From positions 177,090 through 241,089 of the forward strand of contig MWEG01000034.1 of the NCBI GenBank assembly GCA_002070945.1: 64,000 nt of DNA, in the 5' to 3' direction. Positions within the stretch are counted from its first letter, which is position 1. The number at the start of each line of letters is the position of its first letter. A program made the translations under genes and the position numbers. Source of the DNA: Lentisphaerae bacterium ADurb.Bin082. Its GTDB lineage: Bacteria > Verrucomicrobiota > Lentisphaeria > Oligosphaerales > Oligosphaeraceae. This document shows, piece after piece, positions 1-7,911 of the stretch. The notes under the pieces are model-generated. The model was not told the DNA's origin. It ran no database searches and was given only the letters and a program-made list of their open reading frames with translations.

Positions 1-2
1 TG

Positions 3-602
3 GCTAGGACACGTTTACTGTTCGCCAGCGAATATATTGACGATAGCCAGCGTCTTGATAATCTGATTCGTCCAGGGCGGTTGATCATCGTGGATTTGCG
101 AGACGAATTCATCGAAAAGGACGAGGCTCTCGGTCTGTTCGTAGTAATGCTGCAGATTTTTTCGGATGCAACCTACCAGGGAATTGTCTTTAATAAGTTG
201 GTAGTTTTCGATGAGGCTCATAAGTATATTGGGAATGACGACTTGGTTTCCGGCTTGGTTGAAATAGTTAGGGAGATGCGACACAAGGGAACCAGTATCA
301 TGGTTGCCTCACAAGACCCACCTTCGGTCCCAGTCTCCTTGATCGAGCTCTCATCGCATATCATCATGCATAAATTTAATTCACCTGCATGGCTGCGTCA
401 TATTCAAAAGGCAAATACCGCCCTCAGCGAGTTGACTTCAGATAAAATGAGCCATCTCGGTACTGGCGAAGCATACGTGTGGTCAAGCAGGGCGTCAGAC
501 GACGCCTTCACGCGTGGTGCCGTGAAGATCAAGTGCCGACCTCGCGTAACCCAACACGGCGGCACTACAAAAACAGCCGTCAATCGGCAGGAAAAGCAAT
601 AA
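3..602 (+). CDS. HerA/FtsK-like ATP-binding protein, 3' end only (5' truncated by window edge)
   Basis: The reading frame is open from the first bases of the window, so the gene starts outside and only the last 199 residues are seen. A hydrophobic strand ending in Asp-Glu (LVVFDEAHKYI, a Walker B motif) is followed by a region rich in Arg and Ser with MVASQDPPSVP, the sensor-like arrangement of HerA/DUF87-type hexameric translocases. The C-terminus (CRPRVTQHGG) looks like a natural end. HerA-like ATPases pump DNA and often work with nucleases in repair or in antiphage systems; the partner genes would lie to the left. The stop codon is only five bases from the left end of the IS66-type element, so the locus has been reached by transposition but the gene is probably intact at its 3' end. 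Confidence 0.6.
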   Translation, partial: ARTRLLFASEYIDDSQRLDNLIRPGRLIIVDLRDEFIEKDEALGLFVVMLQIFSDATYQGIVFNKLVVFDEAHKYIGNDDLVSGLVEIVREMRHKGTSIMVASQDPPSVPVSLIELSSHIIMHKFNSPAWLRHIQKANTALSELTSDKMSHLGTGEAYVWSSRASDDAFTRGAVKIKCRPRVTQHGGTTKTAVNRQEKQ

Positions 603-735
603 TATCAGTAACTATTCAAACCCCCCCTTCCATTTTTTGAAATAATAGTGATACATTGATTATTTTGTATGACTACGCTTGCAATTTAATAGTAATACGA
701 TATACTAATCGGTATCACTATCAAAGGTGCAGGCC

Positions 736-1119
736 ATGGCAATAATCAACAGCTACAACAAGAAACGCGGCGTGACCTACGTATACGATTCCTTTTCCTA
801 CTGGGACAAGGAACTGAAGCAGCCGCGTTCCAAAAGGAAGCTGCTGGGCAGGCGCGATCCGGACACGGGCGAATTGGTTCCAACCGGGAGGCGGAAGCCC
901 CCGGCCGCCGCGTCGGCCCATGCCGATAGTGATACGGACTACGCGGCACTATACAATCGGAGCCAGGAAGCCATCCGCAAGAAGGACGCCATGATCCTTC
1001 GCCTTCGCGGGGAACTTGCGGAGGCGCGTCGTCGCCTCCTGAAAAAGAGCAGGGGGATCGCAAGGGCGATGAAGACCCTCGAGGGGCTGGATTCGCCCGG
1101 GGAGCGGAACGATGCCTGA
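736..1119 (+). CDS. IS66-element accessory protein (unknown function)
   Basis: This 127-residue protein starts MAIINSYNKKRGVTYVYDS and has a basic, Tyr/Trp-rich N-terminal part (SYWDKELKQPRSKRKLLGRR) that resembles the N-terminus of some IS1634-type transposases, then a Pro/Ala linker and a charged C-terminal coiled coil. It overlaps the downstream transposase start by 8 bases, so translation is probably coupled. It is not the usual TnpA or TnpB of IS66. The N-terminal part may bind the element ends; that is inference. A start nine bases upstream is possible, but the ATG at 736 matches the N-terminal family pattern. Confidence 0.55.
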   Translation: MAIINSYNKKRGVTYVYDSFSYWDKELKQPRSKRKLLGRRDPDTGELVPTGRRKPPAAASAHADSDTDYAALYNRSQEAIRKKDAMILRLRGELAEARRRLLKKSRGIARAMKTLEGLDSPGERNDA

Positions 1120-2581
1120 GGCGCGGCTTGAGACAGAGCAATACAAAAGGCGCTGCGAGGAGCAGTCCGCCCAGCTTGTAGACCTGGCCAGGGCCAACTT
1201 GGCATTGTCAGGCACGATAGATGAACTCAGGCAAACCATTGACGGCCTCCATGGAACCATTGACGGTCTCCATGGAACCATTGACGGTCTCCATGGAACC
1301 ATTGGCGAACTCAAGGAGACCATACGCGAACTCCAAGGCAAGCTGAACAGCAATTCGAAGAACAGCTCCCGGCACCCATCAAAGGACGGCTTCAACAAGC
1401 CCCGCCCGCGAGCCAGGCGGGAAAAGGGCGGGCGGAAGCCCGGCGGCCAGGCGGGCCATGCGGGGGCGCACATGGACGTGCCGCACGAGCCCGACGAGGT
1501 GCTGCGGCATCTTCCGGCGACATGCCTGTCATGCCCGCACCTTGCCGAATGCACGGCAAGGGGGGACGTCTTCGCCTGCGGGGAAAGGCGCTACGAGGTG
1601 AACGTGGTGGTCGGGACAAGGGGCACGGAGTACCGGTCGATGGAGGTCGCGGCATGCCCATGCGGGAAAACCGTGCCGGGGGTCCGCTTCCCGGAAAACA
1701 TCCGCGCCCATGTCCAGTACGGGGATTCCGTCACCGTGCTGGCCGGCCTGCTCAACACGTACGGGGCGGTTAGCTTCAACCGCATACGCGTGCTGCTTGG
1801 AAGCCTGATGGGCGTGGGGCTGTCCACCGGGACCGTCGCCGCCATGACCTCCCGGTGCGCCGGCAAGGTCGGCGGAACGCTTGCCGCGATAAGGGAGATG
1901 CTGGCGAAGGAGTGCGTCGTCCACTTCGACGAGACGGGGACGTACGTGAACGGAAAGACCGTCTGGGTGCACAATTCCTCCACGCCGCGCCTCACCTTCC
2001 AAGTCGTGGACGCGAAGCGCAGGCAGGACGGCATGGAAGCCGGCGGGGTGCTTCCGGACTTCAGGGGCGTCGCCGTGCACGACTGCTGGAAATCCTACTG
2101 GAAATACGGGGACGCCACGCATGCGGTATGCTGCGCGCATCTCCTCAGGGAGCTGACCTGGGTGGAGGAGTCCGGCTCCGGGCACGGCTGGGCGACGCGG
2201 TTCAAGTCGCTCCTGCTGGGCATGAAGAGGGCGAAGGAAAGGACGATGGCGCGGGAAAGGACGGAGATAAGCCGGTACTACAGTCGAAAATTTGATGCGG
2301 AGTACGACAGCATCATCAAGGAGGCCGAGGCCGCCTGCCCGGAGCCGCCCGCCCCGCCTGGCGGGAAAAGGGGCAGGCGGAAAAAGGGAAAGGAACGCTC
2401 GCTCATCGAACGCCTCAAGGAGCTCAAGGGTTCGATATGCCTGTTCCTGCACAATTTCGCTGTGCCGTTCGACAACAACCAGGCCGAACGCGACATCCGC
2501 AACGTGAAGACCAAGGTGTCCGGCTGCTTCCGAACGGAAAGGGGCGCCCAGGACTATCTTGACGTCATGTCGTACCTCTGA
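1112..2581 (+). CDS. IS66-family transposase (TnpC type), C-terminus lost by a frameshift
   Basis: The 489-residue product has the IS66 order of parts: an N-terminal coiled coil containing three exact heptads TIDGLHG, the NSKNSSRHPSKD motif, a basic linker, a zinc-finger region with CLSCPHLAEC, and a DDE-type catalytic core (VVHFDETG, then VAVHDCWKSYW, then NNQAERDIRNVK). The stop at 2579-2581 is premature: shifting frame after a duplicated CT dinucleotide at 2576-2579 restores STGMKHGVSAFDALTAAF and a natural end at 2664. The original protein therefore probably had about 28 more residues. Loss of this tail may inactivate the enzyme, unless ribosomes shift frame there. Confidence 0.85.
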   Translation: MPEARLETEQYKRRCEEQSAQLVDLARANLALSGTIDELRQTIDGLHGTIDGLHGTIDGLHGTIGELKETIRELQGKLNSNSKNSSRHPSKDGFNKPRPRARREKGGRKPGGQAGHAGAHMDVPHEPDEVLRHLPATCLSCPHLAECTARGDVFACGERRYEVNVVVGTRGTEYRSMEVAACPCGKTVPGVRFPENIRAHVQYGDSVTVLAGLLNTYGAVSFNRIRVLLGSLMGVGLSTGTVAAMTSRCAGKVGGTLAAIREMLAKECVVHFDETGTYVNGKTVWVHNSSTPRLTFQVVDAKRRQDGMEAGGVLPDFRGVAVHDCWKSYWKYGDATHAVCCAHLLRELTWVEESGSGHGWATRFKSLLLGMKRAKERTMARERTEISRYYSRKFDAEYDSIIKEAEAACPEPPAPPGGKRGRRKKGKERSLIERLKELKGSICLFLHNFAVPFDNNQAERDIRNVKTKVSGCFRTERGAQDYLDVMSYL

Positions 2582-2862
2582 GCACGGGCATGAAGCACGG
2601 CGTCAGCGCATTCGACGCCTTGACCGCCGCCTTTGCAGGCAACGGAACCATCGTCCTCCAGTAGATGCCGGCGACTGTTTTGCCTATGATGGATGGCAGG
2701 ATAACATGGCGGCATTATCTTAGGCAGTATCCAAGAAGCTCACATGAGATGGGGTTCTGAATAGTTACTATGTTAGTTTCCTGAATTTTTTACACTTAAA
2801 AAGCTTATGTTCTTGATTATGAAGTGATTGTATCAAAAATCAAAAGGAAATGTTGAGTGTTA

Positions 2863-2927
2863 TTTTACACTCAATACTAACTTTGTATAGTCCTATAGTT
2901 CAATGAGATACGCTATTGAGTGTAAAA
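2863..2927. repeat. Inverted repeat in AT-rich gap after the IS element
   Basis: TTTTACACTCAATA at 2863-2876 is repeated exactly in inverted orientation at 2914-2927, and a third partial copy at 2853-2860 forms an 8-bp hairpin with the first. The surrounding 2769-2994 stretch is much more AT-rich than the neighbouring genes and holds no supported gene. It could be an operator or the remnant of another small element. Confidence 0.5.
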
Positions 2928-2994
2928 ATGTTAGGAAGTTCACATACTAATATCATAACCGAAAATACCGCCAAGTCTCAGCCGTATCGTCGGT

Positions 2995-4893
2995 TCACGG
3001 CTTGAAATCGATTTCGATGCCTGCTTCAGCGTTGATGGGGAGGATTTTTCCGGTGGCCAGCTCCTGATAGCTGGTACGGCAGTAGTCGCGGAGCCGGTCA
3101 GCGCCAAAGCCGATGCTCCCGTGGCGTGGAATTAGGGTCGCGGTTACGGTGACGCCGCCGTCCTGGTCTGCATGCAGCTCTGGAATCGTTGCTTCCAGCC
3201 AGGTGATGAACCGGTCAGTGCGGATAGTTTCAGGACCAAAGGAATACGACTGCCCCTGGTGCTCCAAACTGCCAGACCAGACAGCGCCCCGCGACGCTTG
3301 CATCGGCAGGCGGACGGTCGCCGTTGGCAAGAGCTGGCGTTGTTCATCTGCGCCAAGGGCGGATAGCGATGACACGGGCAGGAGCAGGCGTTTTTCAATG
3401 CGGATGCCCGCCGCCGGCACTTCGTAAATCGCCATGCCGCCGATGCTGAGCGGGCCGTGGTCATAGACCCTGACCGTGTCAGCAGTGACGACGGCGACGC
3501 CAGCCGGGCGGAAACGGCGCATGAAAGCCGCTTCGACGGAGTCCTGATATGTGGAAAAGGCGGCATTGACTAAGAAAATGGCGACGACGACGGCCAGGCC
3601 GTGGCCGAGAATAGACTGGCGCCGGGCGTCCGGAGCCAGTCGCCGCAAGACGGTCGGCAGCTGCAGAAAATGGTCGATGCCAGCGCCAGCGACTACGCAC
3701 AGCAACGGCAGCGCGCCAATGCGGAAGCGCGCCAGTATGTAGAACATCACGGTGCCGAGGCAGTAGGCGAGAATCATGTACGTCAGCAGCAGCCGCGGCG
3801 GCGAGGCCCTGGTCGCAGTGAGCATTCCGATGACAGCCAGCGTGCCGATGACAGCAAAAGGAAGCAGCACGGGCCAGGACAGCAGGCGGCTGGCACGGCC
3901 GTCAAGGCTGATATTGATGTTGTTGGCAATCTCCTGGCGGTGCCAGAACAGCAGAAAGGCGCGGAATTTCAGTTCTATCACCTGGAGCGGCTCGCGCTTG
4001 AACCAGCGGAGAATCTGGGTCGGGACGCTGACGCGCCCGTCCTCCGGGCGTCTTTCGGCCTGCGTACACCAGTCGTGATAAGTAAGCGGGTATTCCAAGC
4101 CGCCGGGCGGCGCTTCTGGGGTATTGCCCAAAGCCAGGACTTTGTCGCCAGCTGTGGAAGCGCCGCACCAGCGTCCCGTGTACTGGCGGTTCTTCCAGGC
4201 GAACGGCATTTGCGGCGCATAGAAAATAGCGACGGTGGCAGCGGCAATGGCGACGGCCCGCCAGGGCTTGCGGCGATTGCGCCAGGCGGCCAGCGCCAGG
4301 ATTCCCGGGAGCATCAGCAGGGCATTGCCCCGGGTCAAGGCTGCGGCCGCCGCGATGGCAGCGGTGAGCAGCCAGTCTGGCCAGCGGTTGCGGCACCAGG
4401 ATTGCAGGGCAGCCAAGAGCAGCAGGCTCATCCAAAAGCTGCTGAGCACTTCCAGGAGCAGGAAGGGAGTGTAGAAGACATGGAAGCGGCTCAGAGCTAG
4501 CAGGGCGGCAGCAGCGATGCCGGCTCGGCGCCCGTACAGGCGAGCAGCAGCCAGGCCAGTCAGCCAGACTGCGCCAGCGCCAAGCAAAGCCTGGGCAAAC
4601 ATAGTCGCCCAGGCACCGTCATCGAAAACACGGTAGAACAACGGCAGAAAAAGACTATAGTAGAAGGGCTGGTAGTCAAAATGATCAGGCCAGTCGCCAG
4701 CGGCAATCTCGCGGCCTAAGCGCTGGTACGTCGCCATGTCGGTGGCGACAGCAGGCGTGCGGACAGACGGCGTGTGCCGCAGCTCCCAGCAGACGGCGAG
4801 GCGGATCAGCAAAGCAGCGAGGGCGATGGCGGCGAGGACGTGGATGAACCGCCGGCCCGCCAGCCAGCGAGGCATAGTGGATAGTGACGTCAT
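2995..4893 (-). CDS. Membrane glycosyltransferase, GT39/ArnT-like
   Basis: The 632-residue protein has a short N-terminal cytoplasmic part, then about ten to twelve hydrophobic segments in the first 450 residues and a soluble C-terminal domain of about 170 residues. The first periplasmic loop after TM1 carries acidic residues (ATDMATYQRLGREI) followed by QPFYYSLFLPLFYRVF, the arrangement of the dolichyl-phosphate-mannose/ArnT clan that transfers a sugar from a polyprenyl phosphate onto lipids or proteins at the outer face of the membrane. The substrate cannot be told. The start at 4893 (MTSLSTMPRW) is preferred to a TTG at 4980 because the hydrophobic segment follows it closely. It runs opposite to hisB; the two share the AT-rich gap around 4900-5100. 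Confidence 0.7.
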   Translation of the reverse strand: MTSLSTMPRWLAGRRFIHVLAAIALAALLIRLAVCWELRHTPSVRTPAVATDMATYQRLGREIAAGDWPDHFDYQPFYYSLFLPLFYRVFDDGAWATMFAQALLGAGAVWLTGLAAARLYGRRAGIAAAALLALSRFHVFYTPFLLLEVLSSFWMSLLLLAALQSWCRNRWPDWLLTAAIAAAAALTRGNALLMLPGILALAAWRNRRKPWRAVAIAAATVAIFYAPQMPFAWKNRQYTGRWCGASTAGDKVLALGNTPEAPPGGLEYPLTYHDWCTQAERRPEDGRVSVPTQILRWFKREPLQVIELKFRAFLLFWHRQEIANNINISLDGRASRLLSWPVLLPFAVIGTLAVIGMLTATRASPPRLLLTYMILAYCLGTVMFYILARFRIGALPLLCVVAGAGIDHFLQLPTVLRRLAPDARRQSILGHGLAVVVAIFLVNAAFSTYQDSVEAAFMRRFRPAGVAVVTADTVRVYDHGPLSIGGMAIYEVPAAGIRIEKRLLLPVSSLSALGADEQRQLLPTATVRLPMQASRGAVWSGSLEHQGQSYSFGPETIRTDRFITWLEATIPELHADQDGGVTVTATLIPRHGSIGFGADRLRDYCRTSYQELATGKILPINAEAGIEIDFKP

Positions 4894-4994
4894 GGCAGGA
4901 GAAGAAAAGTGAGGATGCCGAGATGGACGGTGGAAAAGTGAAAACACAATAGGCGTCTTTGCCCGAATATCAAGCCGCAACCGGTCAGATTGCT

Positions 4995-5023
4995 TTGCAA
5001 ATCGCGTCTGGGCTGTATATTAT
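4995..5023 (+). promoter_or_regulatory. Candidate sigma-70 promoter for hisB
   Basis: TTGCAA (4995-5000) and TATTAT (5018-5023) are spaced by 17 bases in an AT-rich stretch about 90 bases upstream of hisB. Confidence 0.4.
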
Positions 5024-5109
5024 CTACTTGTTAATTCAGATTGTCAGGAAGTGCTTGCGGCCCTGCCGGGGTCGCTGAAGGCCGTTTTGGCCGCAGCAAG
5101 GATGAGGAT

Positions 5110-5700
5110 ATGAGCCGTTCTGCAACCATAGAGCGCAAGACCAAGGAAACCGAGATTGCCGTGGCGCTGGACCTGGATGGGGTTCGCGACGTGTGCGTTG
5201 AGACCGGACTGCCGTTTTTCGATCACATGCTGAACGCCTGTGCGTGTCACGGCGGCTTTGGGCTGACGTTGACCGCGCACGGCGACTTGGAGATTGACGC
5301 TCATCACACTATGGAGGACGTGGGACTCGCGCTTGGCCAGGCGTTGAAGAACGCACTGGGTGACAAGCGCGGGATAACTCGCTTTGGCAATGCCCTCATT
5401 CCGATGGATGAGGCCCTGGCGCGAGTCGTCCTTGACCTCTCCGGCCGGCCCCATTTGTCGTGGCGAGCCGCTTTTCCCGAGACCTTGGCCGGCGGCATCT
5501 CCTGCCGGCTGTTCCGGGAATTCTTCCAGGCTTTAGTCAACACGGGCGGCTTGACCGTGCACGTTGACCTGCTCGCGGCAGAAGAGTCCCACCACGGCCT
5601 GGAGGCCATTTTCAAGGCTTTTGGCCGGGCCCTGGCCCAGGCCGTCGCCGTGAGCGACCGGCCAGGCGCTGTCCCCTCGACTAAGGGCGTCCTGGAATGA
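5110..5700 (+). CDS. hisB: Imidazoleglycerol-phosphate dehydratase
   Basis: HisB removes water from imidazole-glycerol phosphate to give imidazole-acetol phosphate, the sixth step of histidine synthesis, with two Mn ions. The 196-residue length fits the monofunctional enzyme. Metal-binding motifs are present: FFDHML near residue 32, HHTMEDVG near 63, and EESHHGLEAIFKA near 160. The ATG at 5110 is chosen because AAGGATGAGGAT lies just upstream; a TTG 69 bases earlier would add a tail unlike the family. No other his gene is nearby, so it stands alone here. Confidence 0.93.
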   Translation: MSRSATIERKTKETEIAVALDLDGVRDVCVETGLPFFDHMLNACACHGGFGLTLTAHGDLEIDAHHTMEDVGLALGQALKNALGDKRGITRFGNALIPMDEALARVVLDLSGRPHLSWRAAFPETLAGGISCRLFREFFQALVNTGGLTVHVDLLAAEESHHGLEAIFKAFGRALAQAVAVSDRPGAVPSTKGVLE

Positions 5701-5890
5701 TGGCTTCCCGTCCCCCGCGTCCATCGGCTTTGCCGCTATCAGCTTGGCGTTTCGACGCATTGGCCTTTTGGTCGCTCGGCCTGAACGTCTTGGCCGCCAG
5801 GAACGGCGCCAGCCCCACAGTCGCTGCTTATCTTTGTTCACATCCTTAATTATTGATATATTTATTCGCATATTTTAGGAGAAGGAACTC

Positions 5891-7618
5891 ATGTCAGAAG
5901 AGTGTTTGCATGCGATGCGCCACAGTGCGGCGCACATCATGGCCGCAGCAGTGCAGAAATTGTTTCCCGATGCCAAGTTTGACATTGGGCCGTCCACGGA
6001 GGAAGGCTTCTACTACGACTTTGACATGTCGCACCGCCTGACGCCTGAGGATTTGAAGGAGATCGAGAAGGAAATGCGCAAGATGCTGGGGCGCAAGCTG
6101 CCTTTTGAGCGCATGGAGGTGTCCCGCGAGGAAGCCCATAAGAAATTCGCTGACCTAGGGCAGACGTTCAAGCTGTCCCGGTTGGACGACATTCCGGAAG
6201 GCGAAGTCGTCAGCCTGTACCAGGTCGGCGATTTTCTCGATCTGTGCCGCGGCCCGCACGTTGAGCACAGCGGCCAGATCGGGGCGGTCAAACTCCTGTC
6301 CATCGCAGGGTCGTATTTCCGCGGCAGCGAGAAGAATCCGATGTTGCAGCGCATTTATGGCACGGCTTTTGCGACCAAGGAGGATTTGCAGGCGTATCTT
6401 GACCGCATTGAGGAGGCCAAGAAGCGCGACCATCGTCGCATCGGGACAGAGATGGAGTTGTTCAGCACGCACGAGGAGATCGGCCCTGGGCTGGTCTGCT
6501 GGCATCCCAATGGGGCGCGGGTTCGGCATGTGATTGAGACCTTCTGGAAGGACGCCCATTACGCGCACGGCTACGAGCTGCTCTACACTCCCCATGTCGG
6601 CCGGGCTTTGCTCTGGGAGACCAGCGGCCATCTTGATTTCTACCGCGAAGGCATGTATTCGTCCATGGAAATTGACGATGACCCCTACTACGTCAAGCCG
6701 ATGAACTGCCCGTTCCACATTGAAATCTACAAGGATCGTCCGCGCTCCTACCGTGAGCTGCCGCTGCGCTGGGCCGAGCTAGGCACGGTGTACCGCTATG
6801 AGAAGGCCGGTGTGCTGCATGGACTCCTGCGCGTCCGCGGCTTCACCCAGGATGACGCCCATATCATCTGCACGCCAGAACAGATTGAGTCTGAAATCCA
6901 GGAGGTGCTCCGGTTTAGCCTATATATCTGGAAATGCTTTGGCTTCAAGGAGATCAAGGCTTATCTCGCCACCCGTCCAGAGAAGGCGGTTGGCGACGAC
7001 CGGATGTGGTCCCAGGCCCTGGTGTCGTTGGAAAAGGCCGTTCGCGCTGAAGGCATTGATTGCGAAGTAGACGAAGGCGGCGGCGCTTTCTACGGGCCCA
7101 AGATCGACTTGAAGATCAAGGACGCCCTGGGCCGCGAATGGCAGACGACGACGATCCAGTTCGACTTCAATCTGCCCGAGCGTTTTGACATGACCTACAT
7201 TGGCCAGGACGGCCAGAAGCATCGCCCGTACATGGTGCATCGGGCGCTGCTGGGATCCCTGGAGCGTTTTTTCGGGATTTTAGTCGAGCACTACGCTGGC
7301 GCTTTTCCGCTTTGGCTGGCGCCGGAGCAGGTGCGGATTCTTCCGATCAGCGAGAAGTTCATGGACTATGCCGAGGAGCTGGCGGCTCGCCTGAAGGCTG
7401 TTCCGGTTCGGGTCACGGTGGACAGCGAGGCTGATCCGATTGGCGCCAAGATTCGCCGCGGCCGCAATCAGCGCTTGCCGTATCTCCTGATCGTCGGCGA
7501 GCGGGAGGCTGCCAGCGGCGAGGTCGCGGTTCGCAGCCGGGCGCAGGGCGAAGAAGGAGCAATGCCGTTTGATGACTTCCTGGCTCGCGTGCAGGACGAA
7601 ATCGCCGCGCGCAGCTGA
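5891..7618 (+). CDS. thrS: Threonine-tRNA ligase, lacking the TGS domain
   Basis: ThrRS charges tRNA-Thr and edits serine mischarged to it. The 575-residue protein begins directly with the N2 editing domain: HSAAH near residue 10 and DLCRGPHVEHSG near 115 give the HxxxH and Cys/His editing residues. The class II core follows (TSGHLDFY, VKPMNCPFH with the zinc Cys, RGFTQDD as motif 2, HRALLGSLERFF as motif 3), then the anticodon-binding domain from about residue 475. Most bacterial ThrRS are about 640 residues and begin with a TGS domain of about 60 residues; that is absent and is not encoded in the 190 bases upstream. AGGAGAAGG at 5878 supports the start. Confidence 0.95.
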   Translation: MSEECLHAMRHSAAHIMAAAVQKLFPDAKFDIGPSTEEGFYYDFDMSHRLTPEDLKEIEKEMRKMLGRKLPFERMEVSREEAHKKFADLGQTFKLSRLDDIPEGEVVSLYQVGDFLDLCRGPHVEHSGQIGAVKLLSIAGSYFRGSEKNPMLQRIYGTAFATKEDLQAYLDRIEEAKKRDHRRIGTEMELFSTHEEIGPGLVCWHPNGARVRHVIETFWKDAHYAHGYELLYTPHVGRALLWETSGHLDFYREGMYSSMEIDDDPYYVKPMNCPFHIEIYKDRPRSYRELPLRWAELGTVYRYEKAGVLHGLLRVRGFTQDDAHIICTPEQIESEIQEVLRFSLYIWKCFGFKEIKAYLATRPEKAVGDDRMWSQALVSLEKAVRAEGIDCEVDEGGGAFYGPKIDLKIKDALGREWQTTTIQFDFNLPERFDMTYIGQDGQKHRPYMVHRALLGSLERFFGILVEHYAGAFPLWLAPEQVRILPISEKFMDYAEELAARLKAVPVRVTVDSEADPIGAKIRRGRNQRLPYLLIVGEREAASGEVAVRSRAQGEEGAMPFDDFLARVQDEIAARS

Positions 7619-7628
7619 CAAATGGGTC

Positions 7629-7677
7629 GCGGTTCCGACCGGCAGGGGCACCGGTCGGAACCGCGGCTTTGTTTTTT
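7629..7677 (+). terminator. Rho-independent terminator of thrS
   Basis: A perfect 14-bp stem (GCGGTTCCGACCGG, 7629-7642, pairing with 7651-7664) with an 8-base loop is followed by a T-rich run ending near 7677, just after the thrS stop. Confidence 0.85.
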
Positions 7678-7894
7678 CGCGGTTCGTCGTTGGTCAAAAA
7701 AAATATCTTGCGCTTGCCAAACGTGATTTGCGAGTTAAAGTGAGAGATGATTAGCGGAAGGTGTCTTTGATTGTGGCGTTGGATTGTCGCCTTCCCCGGT
7801 CGATTTGGGGACTTTTGTCGTTTTGTTTCGAGTGTGGTCTTTCGGCTGTTGTCTGATGTTCGGCGGCGGCTGTTTTAGGTATTAACAAGAATAT

Positions 7895-7911
7895 AGGAGG
7901 ATCCTCCCATC
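7895..7911 (+). promoter_or_regulatory. Strong Shine-Dalgarno sequence with an ATC start codon (infC)
   Basis: AGGAGG at 7895-7900 is followed, after 8 bases, by ATC at 7909-7911, in frame with infC. The bases GGAGGATCCTCC (7896-7907) form a perfect palindrome that overlaps the ribosome-binding site. No ATG or GTG lies in frame between this point and the conserved IF-3 region, so the rare start is the best explanation. Confidence 0.65.

Larger units (their letters stand above)
608..2768 (+). mobile_element. IS66-family insertion sequence
   Basis: Terminal inverted repeats bound the element: the left end reads GTAACTATTCA (608-618) and the right end TGAATAGTTAC (2758-2768), an 11-bp perfect match that extends with one gap into AACCCC. 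Starting with GTAA is typical of IS66 ends. It carries two genes that overlap by 8 bases: a small accessory protein and a TnpC-type DDE transposase. Direct 8-bp target duplications, usual for this family, are not seen: the flanks are TAATATCA and TATGTTAG. The transposase reading frame is broken 28 codons before its expected end, so this copy may be inactive. Confidence 0.85.
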
